64,000 nucleotides of DNA from Leptasterias polaris (GCA_037783415.1 JAZGTN010000025.1:4278001-4342000); one strand, 5' to 3'. Positions 44,389 to 59,450 are shown, counted from the first letter of the stretch. The notes: generated by a model not told the origin, from the letters alone. Translations and numbers: made by a program.

Positions 44389-46409
44389 GAAAACATTGTT
44401 GATAGCTTGTAAATTTTAAAGAAAGTAAAGTGTAAATCTTCTTACACAGGAAATAAAAGCTACTCAAGATATGAAATTTTATAAATAACAAACTTTTGTT
44501 TAGCCAGATTTGAAAACTGATGACATCATTATGAAGTTACAAATGTTTTTTATCGAGACATAGATATTTAAATATGTGCCAAGTGAAAAACAAAGATTAA
44601 CTTACAATAAAAAATCAGCAAAAGAGTACATTATTTAAATTATTTGAAAGGGCAAAAGGTCCATTGTCATTTCATAGTCATACAGCAGAGGAACATTTCC
44701 CCCTTCCCCTTCATCTTGGCAGCAGATGTTGAAACGATCCTTTGAATGACCCACACGTTCAACTATTATGTATGCCATTCACTGAAGTTTATTTATTTGT
44801 CAATGGATATCGATTCTTTTTTGATTAAAAAACCACATTAGATGACATTCATGTTGACATTATTAAGTTACAATTCTGAAACTTTTTACAGTGAGTTGGA
44901 TACTCATTAAGTATCGGTGCAGGAATCATTAATTGTTCAAAACATATGCACTGATGAAGATGTCATTAAAATTAGTCAAGTATTATGAGCTATCGGTTGC
45001 ATGTTTTAAATTAGCTTGTTTGATTTTTAGACATTGATTTTCCTACAGAACGGTTTGTTAAATTTAGAATATTAAAATGAAAGACACCTTTTTAGGATAA
45101 TTATGCAAGACAAAGGCAAAGCATGAGAACGGCAAGTCTAAGCATCTCGTGAATTTATACTAATAACATAATGAGTTAAGTACTATTTTTAGGAAAACCT
45201 CCATCGAAGGGTCTTTAAATATATGCATGTCATAATACAAAGTTGACGAAAAACATTTATTAGTCGAACCATTCTCTGACTATAGTGACACAGCCAACAA
45301 CCATACCAATCCCCCATTGCCTATTTCTACCTCTGCGACGATCATACTAAATGCTTCTTAGTTTTAAAAACATCTCACCAACGTCACAACTTGATGATAC
45401 AGGATAAACTTTATAACATAATTGTGCATTAAATAAAAGACTCGTTTTGAAAAGCAATGATGTTCATACGAAACGTACCGTTTCTAGTCACCGTGCAGCG
45501 ACGATAAAGACTACCGTGTGTGAGGGTCTGAAACACCCTACACAAACCGATGACGCGTCCCTTCTTCTCGGTGTGTGATCAAAACACAAACAATGTCCGT
45601 CTTTTTCTGCTTGCATTTTCTTACATAATTAAAAGTCATACGAATCACTGAGGTAGGTGGCCATCTCTGCGAAACTTCGTCTTTAATTCCATTTGATCAT
45701 TAATCCATGAGAAGGGCGAAAAGGGGAACAATTAGACGCCGAATCTGAGTGGAATTCAGATCTGTAATGTTACTATTGTTAGTACGCCATTGATAAGATT
45801 GCTCTACGTTGTAAATGCGTTGACCGGTGGCATGTCAAAACATGAATGAAACTCATGCCACAACACATAGACTTCAGCGAAGGCGCTCACGGCAAACAAT
45901 ACGCGGTTGCGGTTACTTTCGTCTGATTTCGTGCCGATTGTTAATCGCCTCCCCTAACAAGCGTTTTGACTGGCAAACTACCCACCGTTGCGCAATGCAA
46001 TCAGTCGCGAGGAGGTATGCCATGCTGCGTTAGGCAATTGATTAAGATTTAAACGTTTTAAAAGGCCAAATTCTCTCAGAAATCTTGGTCTAACTTGATT
46101 CGTTCCAAAGTATGAAACGAAAAGTATTCAATACCCTTTCTTTTCAAGAAATAACAACGATTTTATCGTTCTTATTTTGTGAGTTCTGGTTGTTAAACCA
46201 AAAACTCAAAATTTGATTAAATAAATTACATTTAATTACCCAATAACTCATTGGGTGACGTCATTATGTTGTCAAAATTTATGTTTTATCTAATCATCAG
46301 GTGTAATATTGTTGCCAAGGTTTATGACCGTGCGAGTTTGGGAAATATGTCAAAGTCTGCGGACAACGATGCGTGTATTTTTGAGGGGGGCGAACAAACT
46401 CAAAAATCC
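44293..46409 (-). mobile_element. Array unit 7 (A2 body with a distinct 45,590-46,050 segment)
   Basis: Starts as A2. From about 45,590 the sequence is a diverged version of the A middle, with a stretch at 45,810-46,000 (GCGTTGACCGGTGGCATGTC onward) not seen in other units. Confidence 0.7.
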
Positions 46410-47841
46410 ACTAGAGATTTAGAGTTTGTAAAACAAACTCTAGGTGTTCGGGTTCTCCCTGGGCTCAGTGCTGTTTTAATGCGTTAGCTATATCATTGAA
46501 TCGCTGAAAACATTGTTGATAGCTTTTGAAATTTCAAGGAAAGTAAAGTGTAAATCTTCTTTGATTGTACGTTAGTTTACACAGGAAATTAATGCACCTC
46601 ACAATATGAGTTTTAAAAATAATAATCTTTTGTTAAAGCCAAATTTGAAAACTGATGACGTCATTATGACGTTAGATAAGTTCTTATAGAGACATTGGTA
46701 TTTAATTATGTGCTTTAAATTGTAAGTGAAAAACGAAGGTGAACTTACTAAACGTATTGTCAGCAAAAGAGTACATTATTTAATTTATTTAAAAGGGCAG
46801 AGGGTCAATATTGTCCTTTTATACAGAGCAACATTAATTTTTCGAATTTCCTTTCGTTTTGGTTGCATATCTTAAAACGAGCCTTTAAATTACTCACAAG
46901 TAGGGGGCTACAACTATCATGAATGCCACTCACTGAAGTTTATTTATTTTCAATGGATATTGATTCTTTATTGATTAATAAATCCGACTATGCAAATCAT
47001 GTTGACATTATTAAGTTACAATTCTTAGAAGTTTTAACAGGTTTTCAAATACTGTGATTTGGCTTCTGAAACACCCTTCACGATCCGATGACACATCCTT
47101 CCTTCTCGGTGTGTGATCAAAACATAACCAATGTTCGTCTTTTTCTGCTTGCATTTTCTTACATAATTAAAAGTCATACGAATCACTGAAGCAGGTGGCC
47201 ATCTCAGTGAAACTTTGTCTTCAATTCCATATTCTTCATAAAGCAACAGAGGGGCGAATATGGAAACAATCTGACGCTGAATATGGCACAAATTGAGGGA
47301 ATTCAACATGCCGTTGTCGCGCCATTGAAGCTTGCTTATAAGTACGATGTGTGTGAATTTCCAAAAAAACCAGTGCCATTACATTCCGTGATGGCGCGCG
47401 TGCATGTACTGATGATTGATGTCAACAACTTTTCCCAGTGGATGAACCCATGACATGCTGCGTTACGTATTGGATTAAGATTTAACATTTTCAAATGCCG
47501 ATTTCCCCCAGAAATGTATCTCAACGTTCGTTTGTTCCTTTGTATGAAGTGATCAGTATTCAATACCCTTTCTTTCCAAGAAATAACAACGAATTTAAAG
47601 TTCTAAGTTTTCGAGTTCTGTTTGTTAAACCAAAAACAAAAAATTTGATTAAATTAATTGCATTTAATTACCCAATAAATCATTGGGTGACGTCATTATA
47701 TTGTCGAAATTTCTGTTTCATTTATTCATCAGGTGTAATAATGTTGCCAAATTGCATGACCGTGCGAGTTTGGGAAAGATGTCAAAGTCTGCGGACAACG
47801 ATGCGTGTATTTTTGAGGGGGGCGAACAAACTCAAAAATCC
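46410..47841 (-). mobile_element. Array unit 8 (shortest, 1,432 bp)
   Basis: A3-like head and first part to GATTTGGCTTCT (47,067), then a direct join to GAAACACCCTTCACGATCC, so about 1 kb is missing. The following part is diverged from other A units. Confidence 0.7.
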
Positions 47842-50800
47842 ACTAGAGATTTAGAGTTTGTAAAACAAACTCTAGGTGTTCGGGTTCTCGCTGGGCTCAG
47901 TGCTGTTTTAATGCGTTAGCTATATCATTGAATCGCTGAAAACATTGTTGATAGCTTTTGAAATTTCAAGGAAAGTAAAGTGTAAATCTTCGTTGATTGA
48001 ACGTTAGTTTACACAGGAAATTAATGCACCTCACAATATGAATTTTTAAAAATAATAATCTTTTGTTAAAGCCAACCCTATTTTGGTTGCTAAAAAAAAT
48101 GATCCTTATCCTTATCCTTATCCTACATTTGAAAACTGATGACGTTTGATAAGTTCTTATCGAGACATTGGTATTTAATTATGTGCTTTAAATTGTAAGT
48201 GAAAAACGTAGGTGAACTTACTAAACGTATTGTCAGCAAAAGAGTACATTATTTAATTTATTTGAAAGGGCAGAGGGTCAATATTGTCCTTTCATACAGA
48301 GCAGCATACATTTTTCGAATTTCCTTTCGTTTTGGTTGCATATCTTAAAACGAGCCTTTGAATTACTCACAAGTACAACTATCATGTATGCCACTCACAG
48401 AAGTTTATTTATTTTCCAATGGATATTGATTCTTTATAATAAATCCGACTATGCAAATCATGTTGACATTATTAAATTACAATTCTTAGAAGTTTTAACA
48501 GGTTTTCAAATACTGTGATTTGGCTTCTCATTATGTATCGGTGCATGATACTTTGATTGTTAAAACAAGTCGAGCATACAATGAGCTATTGGTTGCATTT
48601 AAAAAAATAGCTTGCTTGATTTTTAGACATTAGTCTTCATACAGAACGGTTTGTTAAATTTATAATATTGAAATAAAAAACACATGTTTTTAATAATTAT
48701 GCAAGATAAAGGCAAGTCATAAAGACGGCAAATTTAAGCCTCTCGTGAATTTTAACTAATAAAATAGTTTTAACGAGTTAATAACTATTTCTACCTGTAT
48801 GGTGCATCATCATACATTCAGCAAGAAATTAGGGAATTCAACACAGCAACGAGTATGATTTTTTTCACTGGAGAACATTCGGGTACTGATGTGTTGTATA
48901 TTCTGAAGAAGAAAAAACAATAAACAAAGTATGACTCAAAGCAAATTAAGTCAAGCTGAAACTGCTCAAATAAATAAAATTCAAGACTTACAACATTTCA
49001 TGATTTTATAATAATAATAATAATTTATTGAATTTATATTGCGCTCTCTCCAGGACCAACCTGTTCGAGGGCTCATAACAATACAACATATCAGAGTAAG
49101 GAAATTACGCCAAAAAAAATGAGTGGAAGGTGCACATCCTGTTTTTGATGTGAACAACTTATAAACGAAACCTTATTAGGGGAAACTTTATCGAAGGGTT
49201 TTCAAATAAGTATGTCGCTATACAAAGTTGACGGAAAACATTCATCAGTCTGACCATTTTCTGACTATAGTGACATAGCCAACATTCATACCAATCCCCC
49301 ATTGCCCAACTCTATCTCTTCGACGTTCATATTAAACGTTCCTTAGTTTTAAAAACATTTCACCAACGGTCACCACTTGATGATACAGGATAAACTTTAT
49401 AACGTAATTGTGCATCAAATAAAAGAATCATTTTGAAAAGCAATGATGTTCACACGGAAAACTTACCGAAGTTAGTCCCGTGTAGCAAGGTAAACACATG
49501 CCGTGACGAGGGTCTGAAACACCCATTACGATCCGATGACACATCCTTCCTTCTCGGTGTATGATCAAAACATATTACCATTGTTCGTCTTTTCCTGCTT
49601 GCATTTTCCCACATAATTAAATATCATACGAATCACTGAAGCAGGTGGTCATCTCAGTGAAACTTCGTCTTCAATTCCATATTGATAATAAAGCCATGAG
49701 AAGGGCAAGTAGGGGAACAATTAGACGTCGAATCTTAGCGGAAATCATGTTAATGCTAGTACGTAGTAGTAAGTACGCCATTGATAAGATTGCACTTGCG
49801 TTGTAAGTAAAACATGAATGGAAACTCTCGTTACGCCCACATGGCACTGATAGTAAACAACTATCGTTGTGCCACGTTGGTCTGTAACAAGTGCCTTGAC
49901 TGGCTAGCTACCCACCGTTGCCAGTCGCGAGGGGGTATGTCATTCTGCGTTAGGCAATGGATTAAGATTAAAGGCCAATTTCTCTAATAGATCTATGAAA
50001 AACTTGATTTGTTCCAGTGTATAAAACAATAAGTATTCAGTACCCTTTGTTCGGGTATGGGGCACTGTTATGTTACTAAAATGCGTAAGCAGATTTATAT
50101 TGAAAGTTTTTTAATTTTCAAAAAAAAGTCGTTTGCAAACCTATTACTTTTATACTTTTAGTGTACACGGGGGAAAGTGATATCGTTGCTGTATGAGTCT
50201 CCATAAAGTAGTTTAGATACACATGTATAACAATTTTCATGTAAATAGTCACAAACTTAACATGCTTAACTGATAAATTAAAAGACTAACAATTCAAAAA
50301 TTAATGTTATCAAACTACGCATGCTTGCTACCTTATGTGTGAAGCAACATCATTTGTCATGATTATGAAAAGGGCATAAGAACCTACTGTTTACACGATG
50401 TGCAATTTATGTTGAATTTATTTTGCTAGTCACATTGTAATTCTTTGAAGTATTCAACAGGATCTAATAGTTAGATTCGCATAAAAACCGTTGTTGATCA
50501 GAGTCAAAGTTATGTTGACCTTTTTCCGATTGCATTTTCTCAGTTATCAAGTTATTCAAATCAGTGAATCACCAAAACAGTTCAGCAAAATACACTCGTT
50601 CAGTTGATATTCACCACCAAGCCAACAAATGGCTAACACGAAGGTTATGCAATGAGCTATTCATTGCACCACCGTCGAACATCGTAGATTTCCGAAGGAT
50701 GGTTGCATTTATCGACGAGTGCAGTAACAAAGGACCATTAACTTGGTATAGCGCCACCATCGATAACGTATCACGACACAGCCACCATGGATAACGTATC

Positions 50801-51654
50801 ACGACACAGCAATGCAGTCTTCGTGGACTTTGCACCCAAGATCAATGGCGCAGTGTGTGTACTGTTTACATGTACATGCAAGATTACGCGTGGTCAATGG
50901 AGCAGAATGACCAGACCTGCGGGCTAATACTAACGTAATGTTCAACTTACATTTTCAGCGGGAAGTCAAGAACAACCGGGATAACTCTTTGTGTAGCATT
51001 TGTTGAGTTTTAAAAGACCTGTCCGATGATGTATTGATTGAAGCAATCCATTCAGTAATGATTAAGTTATGATTTTTTGAAATATTAAATTTTGATTTAC
51101 TGTATTTCAACACCTGATGACGTAATCATGACGTCACAACAACTTGATGGAGGTTTCATCAAGGTTCTAACATGGTGTAAATTTGAGGTTGATCGGATAA
51201 ACAGAAGTGAATAATTTGGGCAGGAAATGTTTTTTGGTTAAGAATTGCAGAAAGGCAAACTTTGACCTTCCGTTACGACCGGAAGTAAAGGTCATGTGAA
51301 TTTGGCGTTAACTTTTCAAATGTTGCCCGTGTCTTGATCTATCATAATGTTTAAATATGAATATTATAGCTTTCCTATTCAGAAACATACAGGCATTGGC
51401 ATGAGGGCACTTTTTTGACCTTAAATGGCTTGTAATTTGACACCCGATGACGTCAGCATGACGTCATTGCTCACACGTCTTCTGCTCTTTATGTTCTAAT
51501 GTCACATTAAGTTTCAAGTTGATCAAAGGTTTGCAAGTATGTTTTTTTCTGCGGACAAACGACTATCAGAAGATTAAGCAAAACAAAGAAAAAAAAAACA
51601 AAAAAAAAACCGAACAAAAACAAGGAGTTGTTCGGTCTGTGGACCGAACACCTA
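47842..51654 (-). mobile_element. Array unit 9 (A1 plus B)
   Basis: A1 to 50,049, B from 50,050. Shares private changes with unit 10 (TTGTTAAAACAAGTCGAGC; CACTTGCGTTGTAAG), so units 9 and 10 arose by direct duplication. Ends in a poly(A)-rich stretch and one hairpin unit. Confidence 0.75.
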
Positions 51655-54600
51655 ACTAGAGATTTAGAGTTTGTAAAACAAACTCTAGGTGTTCGGGTTC
51701 TCGCTGGGCTCAGTGCTGTTTTAATGCGTTAGCTATATCATTGAATCGCTGAAAACATTGTTGATAGCTTTTGAAATTTCAAGGAAAGTAAAGTGTAAAT
51801 CTTCGTTGATTGAACGTTAGTTTACACAGGAAATTAATGCACCTCACAATATGAATTTAAAAAAATAATAATCTTTTGTTAAAGCCAAATTAACGAATCC
51901 AACCCTATTTTGGTTGCTAAAAAAAATGATCCTTATCCTTATCCTTATCCTACATTTGAAAACTGATGACGTCATGACGTTAGATAAGTTCTTATCGAGA
52001 CATTGGTATTTAATTATGTGCTTTAAATTGTAAGTGAAAAACGAAGAGTACATTATTTAATTTATTTGAAAGGGCAGAGGGTCAATATTGTCCTTTCATA
52101 CAGAGCAGCATACATTTTTCGAATTTCCTTTCGTTTTGGTTGCATATCTTAAAACGAGCCTTTGAATTACTCACAAGTACAACTATCATGTATGCCACTC
52201 ACAGAAGTTTATTTATTTTCCAATGGATATTGATTCTTTATAATAAATCCGACTATGCAAATCATGTTGACATTATTAAATTACAATTCTTAGAAGTTTT
52301 AACAGGTTTTCAAATACTGTGATTTGGCTTCTCATTATGTATCGGTGCATGATACTTTGATTGTTAAAACAAGTCGAGCATACAATGAGCTATTGGTTGC
52401 ATTTTAAAAAATAGCTTGCTTGATTTTTAGACATTAGTCTTCATACAGAACGGTTTGTTAAATTTATAATATTGAAATAAAAAACACATGTTTTTAATAA
52501 TTATGCAAGATAAAGGCAAGTCATAAAGACGGCAAATTTAAGCCTCTCGTGAATTTTAACTAATAAAATAGTTTTAACGAGTTAATAACTATTTCTACCT
52601 GTATGGTGCATCATCATACATTCAGCAAGAAATTAGGGAATTCAACACAGCAACGATTATGATTTTTTTCACTGGAGAACATTCGGGTACTGATGTGTTG
52701 TATATTCTGAAGAAGAAAAAACAATAAACAAAGTATGACTCAAAGCAAATTAAGTCAAGCTGAAACTGCTCAAATAAATAAAATTCAAGACTTACAACAT
52801 TTCATGATTTTATAATAATAATAATAATTTATTGAATTTATATAATAATAATAATTTATTGAATTTATATTGCGCTCTCTCCAGGACCAACCTGTTCGAG
52901 GGCTCATAACAATACAACATATCAGAGTAAGGAAATTACGCAAAAAAAAATGAGTGGAAGGTGCACATCCTGTTTTTGATGTGAACAACTTATAAACGAA
53001 ACCTTATTAGGGGAAACTTTATCGAAGGGTTTTCAAATAAGTATGTCGCTATACAAAGTTGACGGAAAACATTCATCAGTCTGACCATTTTCTGACTATA
53101 GTGACATAGCCAACATTCATACCAATCCCCCATTGCCCAACTCTATCTCTTCGACGTTCATATTAAACGTTCCTTAGTTTTAAAAACATTTCACCAACGG
53201 TCACCACTTGATGATACAGGATAAACTTTATAACGTAATTGTGCATCAAATAAAAGAATCATTTTGAAAAGCAATGATGTTCACACGGAAAACTTACCGA
53301 AGTTAGTCCCGTGTAGCAAGGTAAACACATGCCGTGACGAGGGTCTGAAACACCCATTACGATCCGATGACACATCCTTCCTTCTCGGTGTATGATCAAA
53401 ACATATTACCATTGTTCGTCTTTTCCTGCTTGCATTTTCCCACATAATTAAATATCATACGAATCACTGAAGCAGGTGGTCATCTCAGTGAAACTTCGTC
53501 TTCAATTCCATATTGATAATAAAGCCATGAGAAGGGCAAGTAGGGGAACAATTAGACGTCGAATCTTAGCGGAAATCATGTTAATGCTAGTACGTAGTAG
53601 TAAGTACGCCATTGATAAGATTGCACTTGCGTTGTAAGTAAAACATGAATGGAAACTCTCGTTACGCCCACATGGCACTGATAGTAAACAACTATCGTTG
53701 TGCCACGTTGGTCTGTAACAAGTGCCTTGACTGGCTAGCTACCCACCGTTGCCAGTCGCGAGGGGGTATGTCATTCTGCGTTAGGCAATGGATTAAGATT
53801 AAAGGCCAATTTCTCTAATAGATCTATGAAAAACTTGATTTGTTCCAGTGTATAAAACAATAAGTATTCAGTACCCTTTGTTCGGGTATGGGGCACTGTT
53901 ATGTTACTAAAATGCGTAAGCAGATTTATATTGAAAGTTTTTTAATTTTCAAAAAAAAGTCGTTTGCAAACCTATTACTTTTATACTTTTAGTGTACACG
54001 GGGGAAAGTGATATCGTTGCTGTATGAGTCTCCATAAAGTAGTTTAGATACACATGTATAACAATTTTCATGTAAATAGTCACAAACTTAACATGCTTAA
54101 CTGATAAATTAAAAGACTAACAATTCAAAAATTAATGTTATCAAACTACGCATGCTTGCTACCTTATGTGTGAAGCAACATCATTTGTCATGATTATGAA
54201 AAGGGCATAAGAACCTACTGTTTACACGATGTGCAATTTATGTTGAATTTATTTTGCTAGTCACATTGTAATTCTTTGAAGTATTCAACAGGATCTAATA
54301 GTTAGATTCGCATAAAAACCGTTGTTGATCAGAGTCAAAGTTATGTTGACCTTTTTCCGATTGCATTTTCTCAGTTATCAAAAGTTATTCAAATCAGTGA
54401 ATCACCAAAACAGTTCAGCAAAATACACTCGTTCAGTTGATATTCACCACCAAGCCAACAAATGGCTAACACGAAGGTTATGCAATGAGCTATTCATTGC
54501 ACCACCGTCGAACATCGTAGATTTCCGAAGGATGGTTGCATTTATCGACGAGTGCAGTAACAAAGGACCATTAACTTGGTATAGCGCCACCATCGATAAC

Positions 54601-55424
54601 GTATCACGACACAGCCACCATGGATAACGTATCACGACACAGCAATGCAGTCTTCGTGGACTTTGCACCCAAGATCAATGGCGCAGTGTGTGTACTGTTT
54701 ACATGTACATGCAAGATTACGCGTGGTCAATGGAGCAGAATGACCAGACCTGCGGGCTAATACTAACGTAATGTTCAACTTACATTTTCAGCGGGAAGTC
54801 AAGAACAACCGGGATAACTCTTTGTGTAGCATTTGTTGAGTTTTAAAAGACCTGTCCGATGATGTATTGATTGAAGCAATCCATTCAGTAATGATTAAGT
54901 TATGATTTTTTGAAATATTAAATTTTGATTTACTGTATTTCAACACCTGATGACGTAATCATGACGTCACAACAACTTGATGGAGGTTTCATCAAGGTTC
55001 TAACATGGTGTAAATTTGAGGTTGATCGGATAAACAGAAGTGAATAATTTGGGCAGGAAATGTTTTTTGGTTAAGAATTGCAGAAAGGCAAACTTTGACC
55101 TTCCGTTACGACCGGAAGTAAAGGTCATGTGAATTTGGCGTTAACTTTTCAAATGTTGCCCGTGTCTTGATCTATCATAATGTTTAAATATGAATATTAT
55201 AGCTTTCCTATTCAGAAACATACAGGCATTGGCATGAGGGCACTTTTTTGACCTTAAATGGCTTGTAATTTGACACCCGATGACGTCAGCATGACGTCAT
55301 TGCTCACACGTCTTCTGCTCTTTATGTTCTAATGTCACATTAAGTTTCAAGTTGATCAAAGGTTTGCAAGTATGTTTTTTTCTGCGGACAAACGACTATC
55401 AGAAGATTAAGCAAAACAAAGAAA
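51655..55424 (-). mobile_element. Array unit 10 (A1 plus B)
   Basis: Nearly identical to unit 9 at offset about 3,800 bp. Has an extra 30-bp local duplication near 52,830. Its B module ends AAACAAAGAAA without the hairpin minisatellite. Confidence 0.75.
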
Positions 55425-57330
55425 ACTAGAGATTCAGAGTTTGTCATACCACAAACTCAAGGTGTTCGGTTCCGGTGGTGGGGGAATGATGAGCCGTTTT
55501 TCAATACACGCGGTTGGTATCGTAAAGAGTTTCATTTTTCCCCCTCAAATTTAGGACGAAAAGCAGTCAAAAGCACCATTTAAATGAAAAACAAAGCATC
55601 AAGTCTCCGCTGTAAGAAAACCAGTTAAAAATACCCAAGCGTTTTGAAGGAAAGCGGGATTTAAAAAAGCGTTCAACATTGAACGCCGTTTTCTCCGATT
55701 GTTACTTTTCACTGGGATCTACGTGTGTGTGGCGTCGGTGACGATTTGATTGTTACAGTCACATTGACAAAATGTGTCTCGAAAGTAAGCATTCATGACT
55801 TGTCGCATGACTGCTTGCAATGGTTAATTGTCTCATACAATGTATACACTACATGAAACTTCGGAGTCTAGACACTATTGTGTACACCCATTGCATTTAT
55901 TTGCACATTTGATATTTTAAAAGTTATAGGTCATTAATTGTCGCATGACTGCTTACAATGGTTTATTGACTGATACAATTTAAACGCTACATAAAACTTT
56001 GGAGTCCAGGCACTATTTTGTACATTTAACCAGTACATACATTTGTACATTTGATAGTTTCACAGTACATTGACATTTATTGTATGATACATTATGACAT
56101 GAATATAATTAGCAAATCTTGAGACCACCATATCTCGAAAAGTATAAGTCCGATCAACTGTTTTCGATTGTGTACTTGTGGGATACTGTAGATGTATTTG
56201 TTAGGCTAAAACATTGTGCGACGTCATCATGACGTCACCAGTGCCCAACGTAAAGTCAATAGATTTCGCTCGCCACAATTTCTGTTCTATGGCCTGTGTG
56301 GTAAAAAAAAAAAAACATAAGACTGTGCGGCGCGGTATGCTACTTTATGTGTTCTCTGATGTTATAATGTAAGGAATTATGAAGTCACCCCCTGTTAGAG
56401 CACGCTCTATCAATCGTCTATTTTCAAACAAAATAAGTTTAATTTTGAAATCTACAGAATATGCTTGATCGAGTCAGAAGTTGTTTCCCATCCCATCCCG
56501 GAATACTGTGAGCTACGGTACTAATGTTTCAAGCTCGAAAACATTTTGCATCAATTTTTGATTTCACGTACTAACACAAAACGTTTCACTTTATTGCTTA
56601 TTAATTTAGGACAAAAAGCGGTCATAAGCACCATGTATATGAAGTTCAAAGTAACAAGTCTCCACTGTAAGAAAACTTACCTCGTGACTTTTTGAAGGAA
56701 AGCGGTATTTTATAAAAGCCTTCAACAGTAGATGCCGTTTTCTACAATTGTTACTTTTTACTGTCTACGTGTGTGTCAGTTCGTGGAACCGGTGGGTGAC
56801 GATTTGATAGCTTCACAGTTACCTTGACAAATGTGTCTCGAAAGTAAACATTCATGACTTATCACATGGCTGCTTGCAATGGTTTATTGTCTGACACAAT
56901 GTATGTACTAAATTAAACTTCGGAGTCTAGACACTATTGTGTACATTTTACCAGTACATTGTACATTATTGATAGCTTCACAGTTACATTGACAATGTGT
57001 CTCGAAAGTAAACCTGTATGAATTGTCACATGACTGCTTGCAGCGGTTTAAATACCATTTGTTTTCAAAAAATAACAACGAATTTATCGTTCTTAGTTTC
57101 TGAGTTCTGGTTGTTAAACCAAAGACTCAAAATTTGATTAAATTAATTACATTTAATTACCCAATAATTCATTGGGTGACGTCATTATGTTGTCGAAATT
57201 TCTGTTTTATCTAATCATCAGGTGTAATATTGTTGCCAAGTTTCATGACCGTGTGAGTTTGGGAAAGATGTCAAAGTCTGTGGACAACGATGCGTGTATT
57301 TTTGAGGTGGGCGAACAAACTCAAAAATCC
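55425..57330 (-). mobile_element. Array unit 11 (C body)
   Basis: The head reads ACTAGAGATTCAGAGTTTGT. Its stem is GAGTTTGT / ACAAACTC with loop CATACC. The body is unlike A or B up to about 57,050, where it joins the common A end (AATAACAACGAATTTATCG). The C head matches, in reverse, the end of the old element at 28,420-28,524. Contains an internal duplication of about 1 kb. Confidence 0.7.
55540..57050. repeat. Internal direct duplication in unit 11
   Basis: TTAGGACGAAAAGCAGTCA (near 55,551) and TTAGGACAAAAAGCGGTCA (near 56,608) each start about 300 bp of related sequence through TGTCTCGAAAGTAA and GGAGTCTAGACACTATTG. The latter phrases recur up to four times (near 55,775, 55,940, 56,833 and 56,998). 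Confidence 0.7.
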
Positions 57331-59450
57331 ACTAGAGATTTAGAGTTTGTAAAACAAACTCTAGGTGTTCGGGTTCTCGCTGGGCTCAGTGCTGTTTTAA
57401 TGCGTTAGCTATATCATTGAATCGCCATATCATTGAATCGCTGAAAACATTGTTGATAGCTTTTGAAATTTCAAGGAAAGTAAAGTGTAAATCTTCGTTG
57501 ATTGAACGTTAGTTTACACAGGAAATTAATGCACCTCACAATATGAATTTTTAAAAATAATAATCTTTTGTTAAAGCCAAATTAACGAATCCAACCCTAT
57601 TTTGGTTGCTAAAAAAAATTTTCCTTATCCTTATCCTTATCCTAAATTTGAAAACTGATGACGTCATTATGACGTTTGATAAGTTCTTATCGAGACATTG
57701 GTATTTAATTATGTGCTTTAAATTGTAAGTGAAAAACGAAGGTGAACTTACTAAACGTATTGTCAGCAAAAGAGTATTAATTTATTTGAAAGGGCAGAGG
57801 GTCAATATTGTCCTTTCATACAGAGCAACATTAATTTTTCGAATTTCCTTTCGTTTTGGTTGCATATCTTAAAACGAGCCTTTGAATTACTGACAAGTAC
57901 AACTATCATGAATGCCACTCACTGAAGTTTATTTATTTTTCAACGGGTATTGATTCTTTATTGATTAATAAATCCGACTATGCAAATCATGTTGACATTA
58001 TTAAGTTACAATTCTTAGAAGTTTTAACAGGTTTTCAAATACTGTGATTTGGCTTCTCATTATGTATCGGTGCATGACATATGCACTAATGATGATGTCG
58101 TTAAAATTAGTCAAGTATTATGAGCTATCGGTTGCATGTTTTAAATTAGCTTGTTTGATTTTTAGACATTGATTTTCCTACAGAACAGTTTGTTAAATTT
58201 AGAATATTAAAATGAAAGACACTTTTTAAGGATAATTATGCAAGACAAAGGCAAAGCATGAGGACGGCAAGTCTAAGCATCTCGTGAATTTATACTAATA
58301 ACATAATGAGTTAAGTACTATTTTTAGGAAAACCTCCATCGAATATGCATGTCATAATACAAAGTTGACGAAAAACATTTATTAGTCGAACCATTCTCTG
58401 ACTATAGTGACACAGCCAACAACCATACCAATCCCCCATTGCCTAATTCTACCTCTGCGACGATCATACTAAATGCTTCTTAGTTTTAAAAACATCTCAC
58501 CAACGTCACAACTTGATGATACAGGATAAACTTTATAACATAATTGTGCATTAAATAAAAGACTCATTTTGAAAAGCAATGATGTTCATACGAAACGTAC
58601 CGTTTCTGGTCACCGTGCAGGGATGATAAAGACTACCGTGTGTGAGGGTCTGAAACACCCTACACAAACCGATGACGCGTCCCTTCTTCTCGGTGTGTGA
58701 TCAAAACACAACCAATGTCCGTCTTTTTCTGCTTGCATTTTCTTACATAATTAAAAGTCATACGAATCACTGAGGTAGGTGGCCATCTCAGCGAAACTTC
58801 GTCTTTAATTCCATTTGATCATTAATCCATGAGAAGGGCGAAAAGGGGAACAATTAGACGCCGAATCTGAGTGAAATTCAGATCTGTAATGTTACTATTG
58901 TTAGTACGCCATTGATAAGATTGCTCTACGTTGTAAGTAAAACATGAATGGAAACTCTCGTTACGCCCACATGGCACTGATAGTAAACAACTACCGTTGT
59001 GCCACGTTGGTCTGTAACAAGTGCCTTGACTGGCTAGCTACCCACCGTTGCCAGTCGCGAGGGGTATGTCATTCTGCGTTAGGCAATGGATTAAGATTAA
59101 AGGCAAATTTCTCTAATAGATCTATGAAAAACTTGATTTGTTCCAGTGTATAAAACAATAAGTATTCAGTACCCTTTGTTTTCAAGAAAACACAACGAAT
59201 TTATCGTTCTTAGTTTGCGAGTTCTGCATGGTTGTTAAACCAAAGACTCAAAATTTGATTAAATTATTTACATTTAATTACCCAATAATTCCTTGGTGAC
59301 GTCTTTATGTTGTCGAAATTTCTGTTTTATCTAATCATCAGGTGTAATATTGTTGCCAAGTTTCATGACCGTGCGAGTTTGGGAAAGATGTCAAAGTCTG
59401 CGGACAACGATGCGTGTATTTTTGAGGTGGGCGAACAAACTCAAAAATCC
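57331..59450 (-). mobile_element. Array unit 12 (A1/A2 mosaic)
   Basis: Begins as A1 and switches to A2 near 58,100 (GATGTCGTTAAAATTAGTCAAG). The later part matches unit 7 up to about 58,940, then the common A sequence. Confidence 0.7.
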
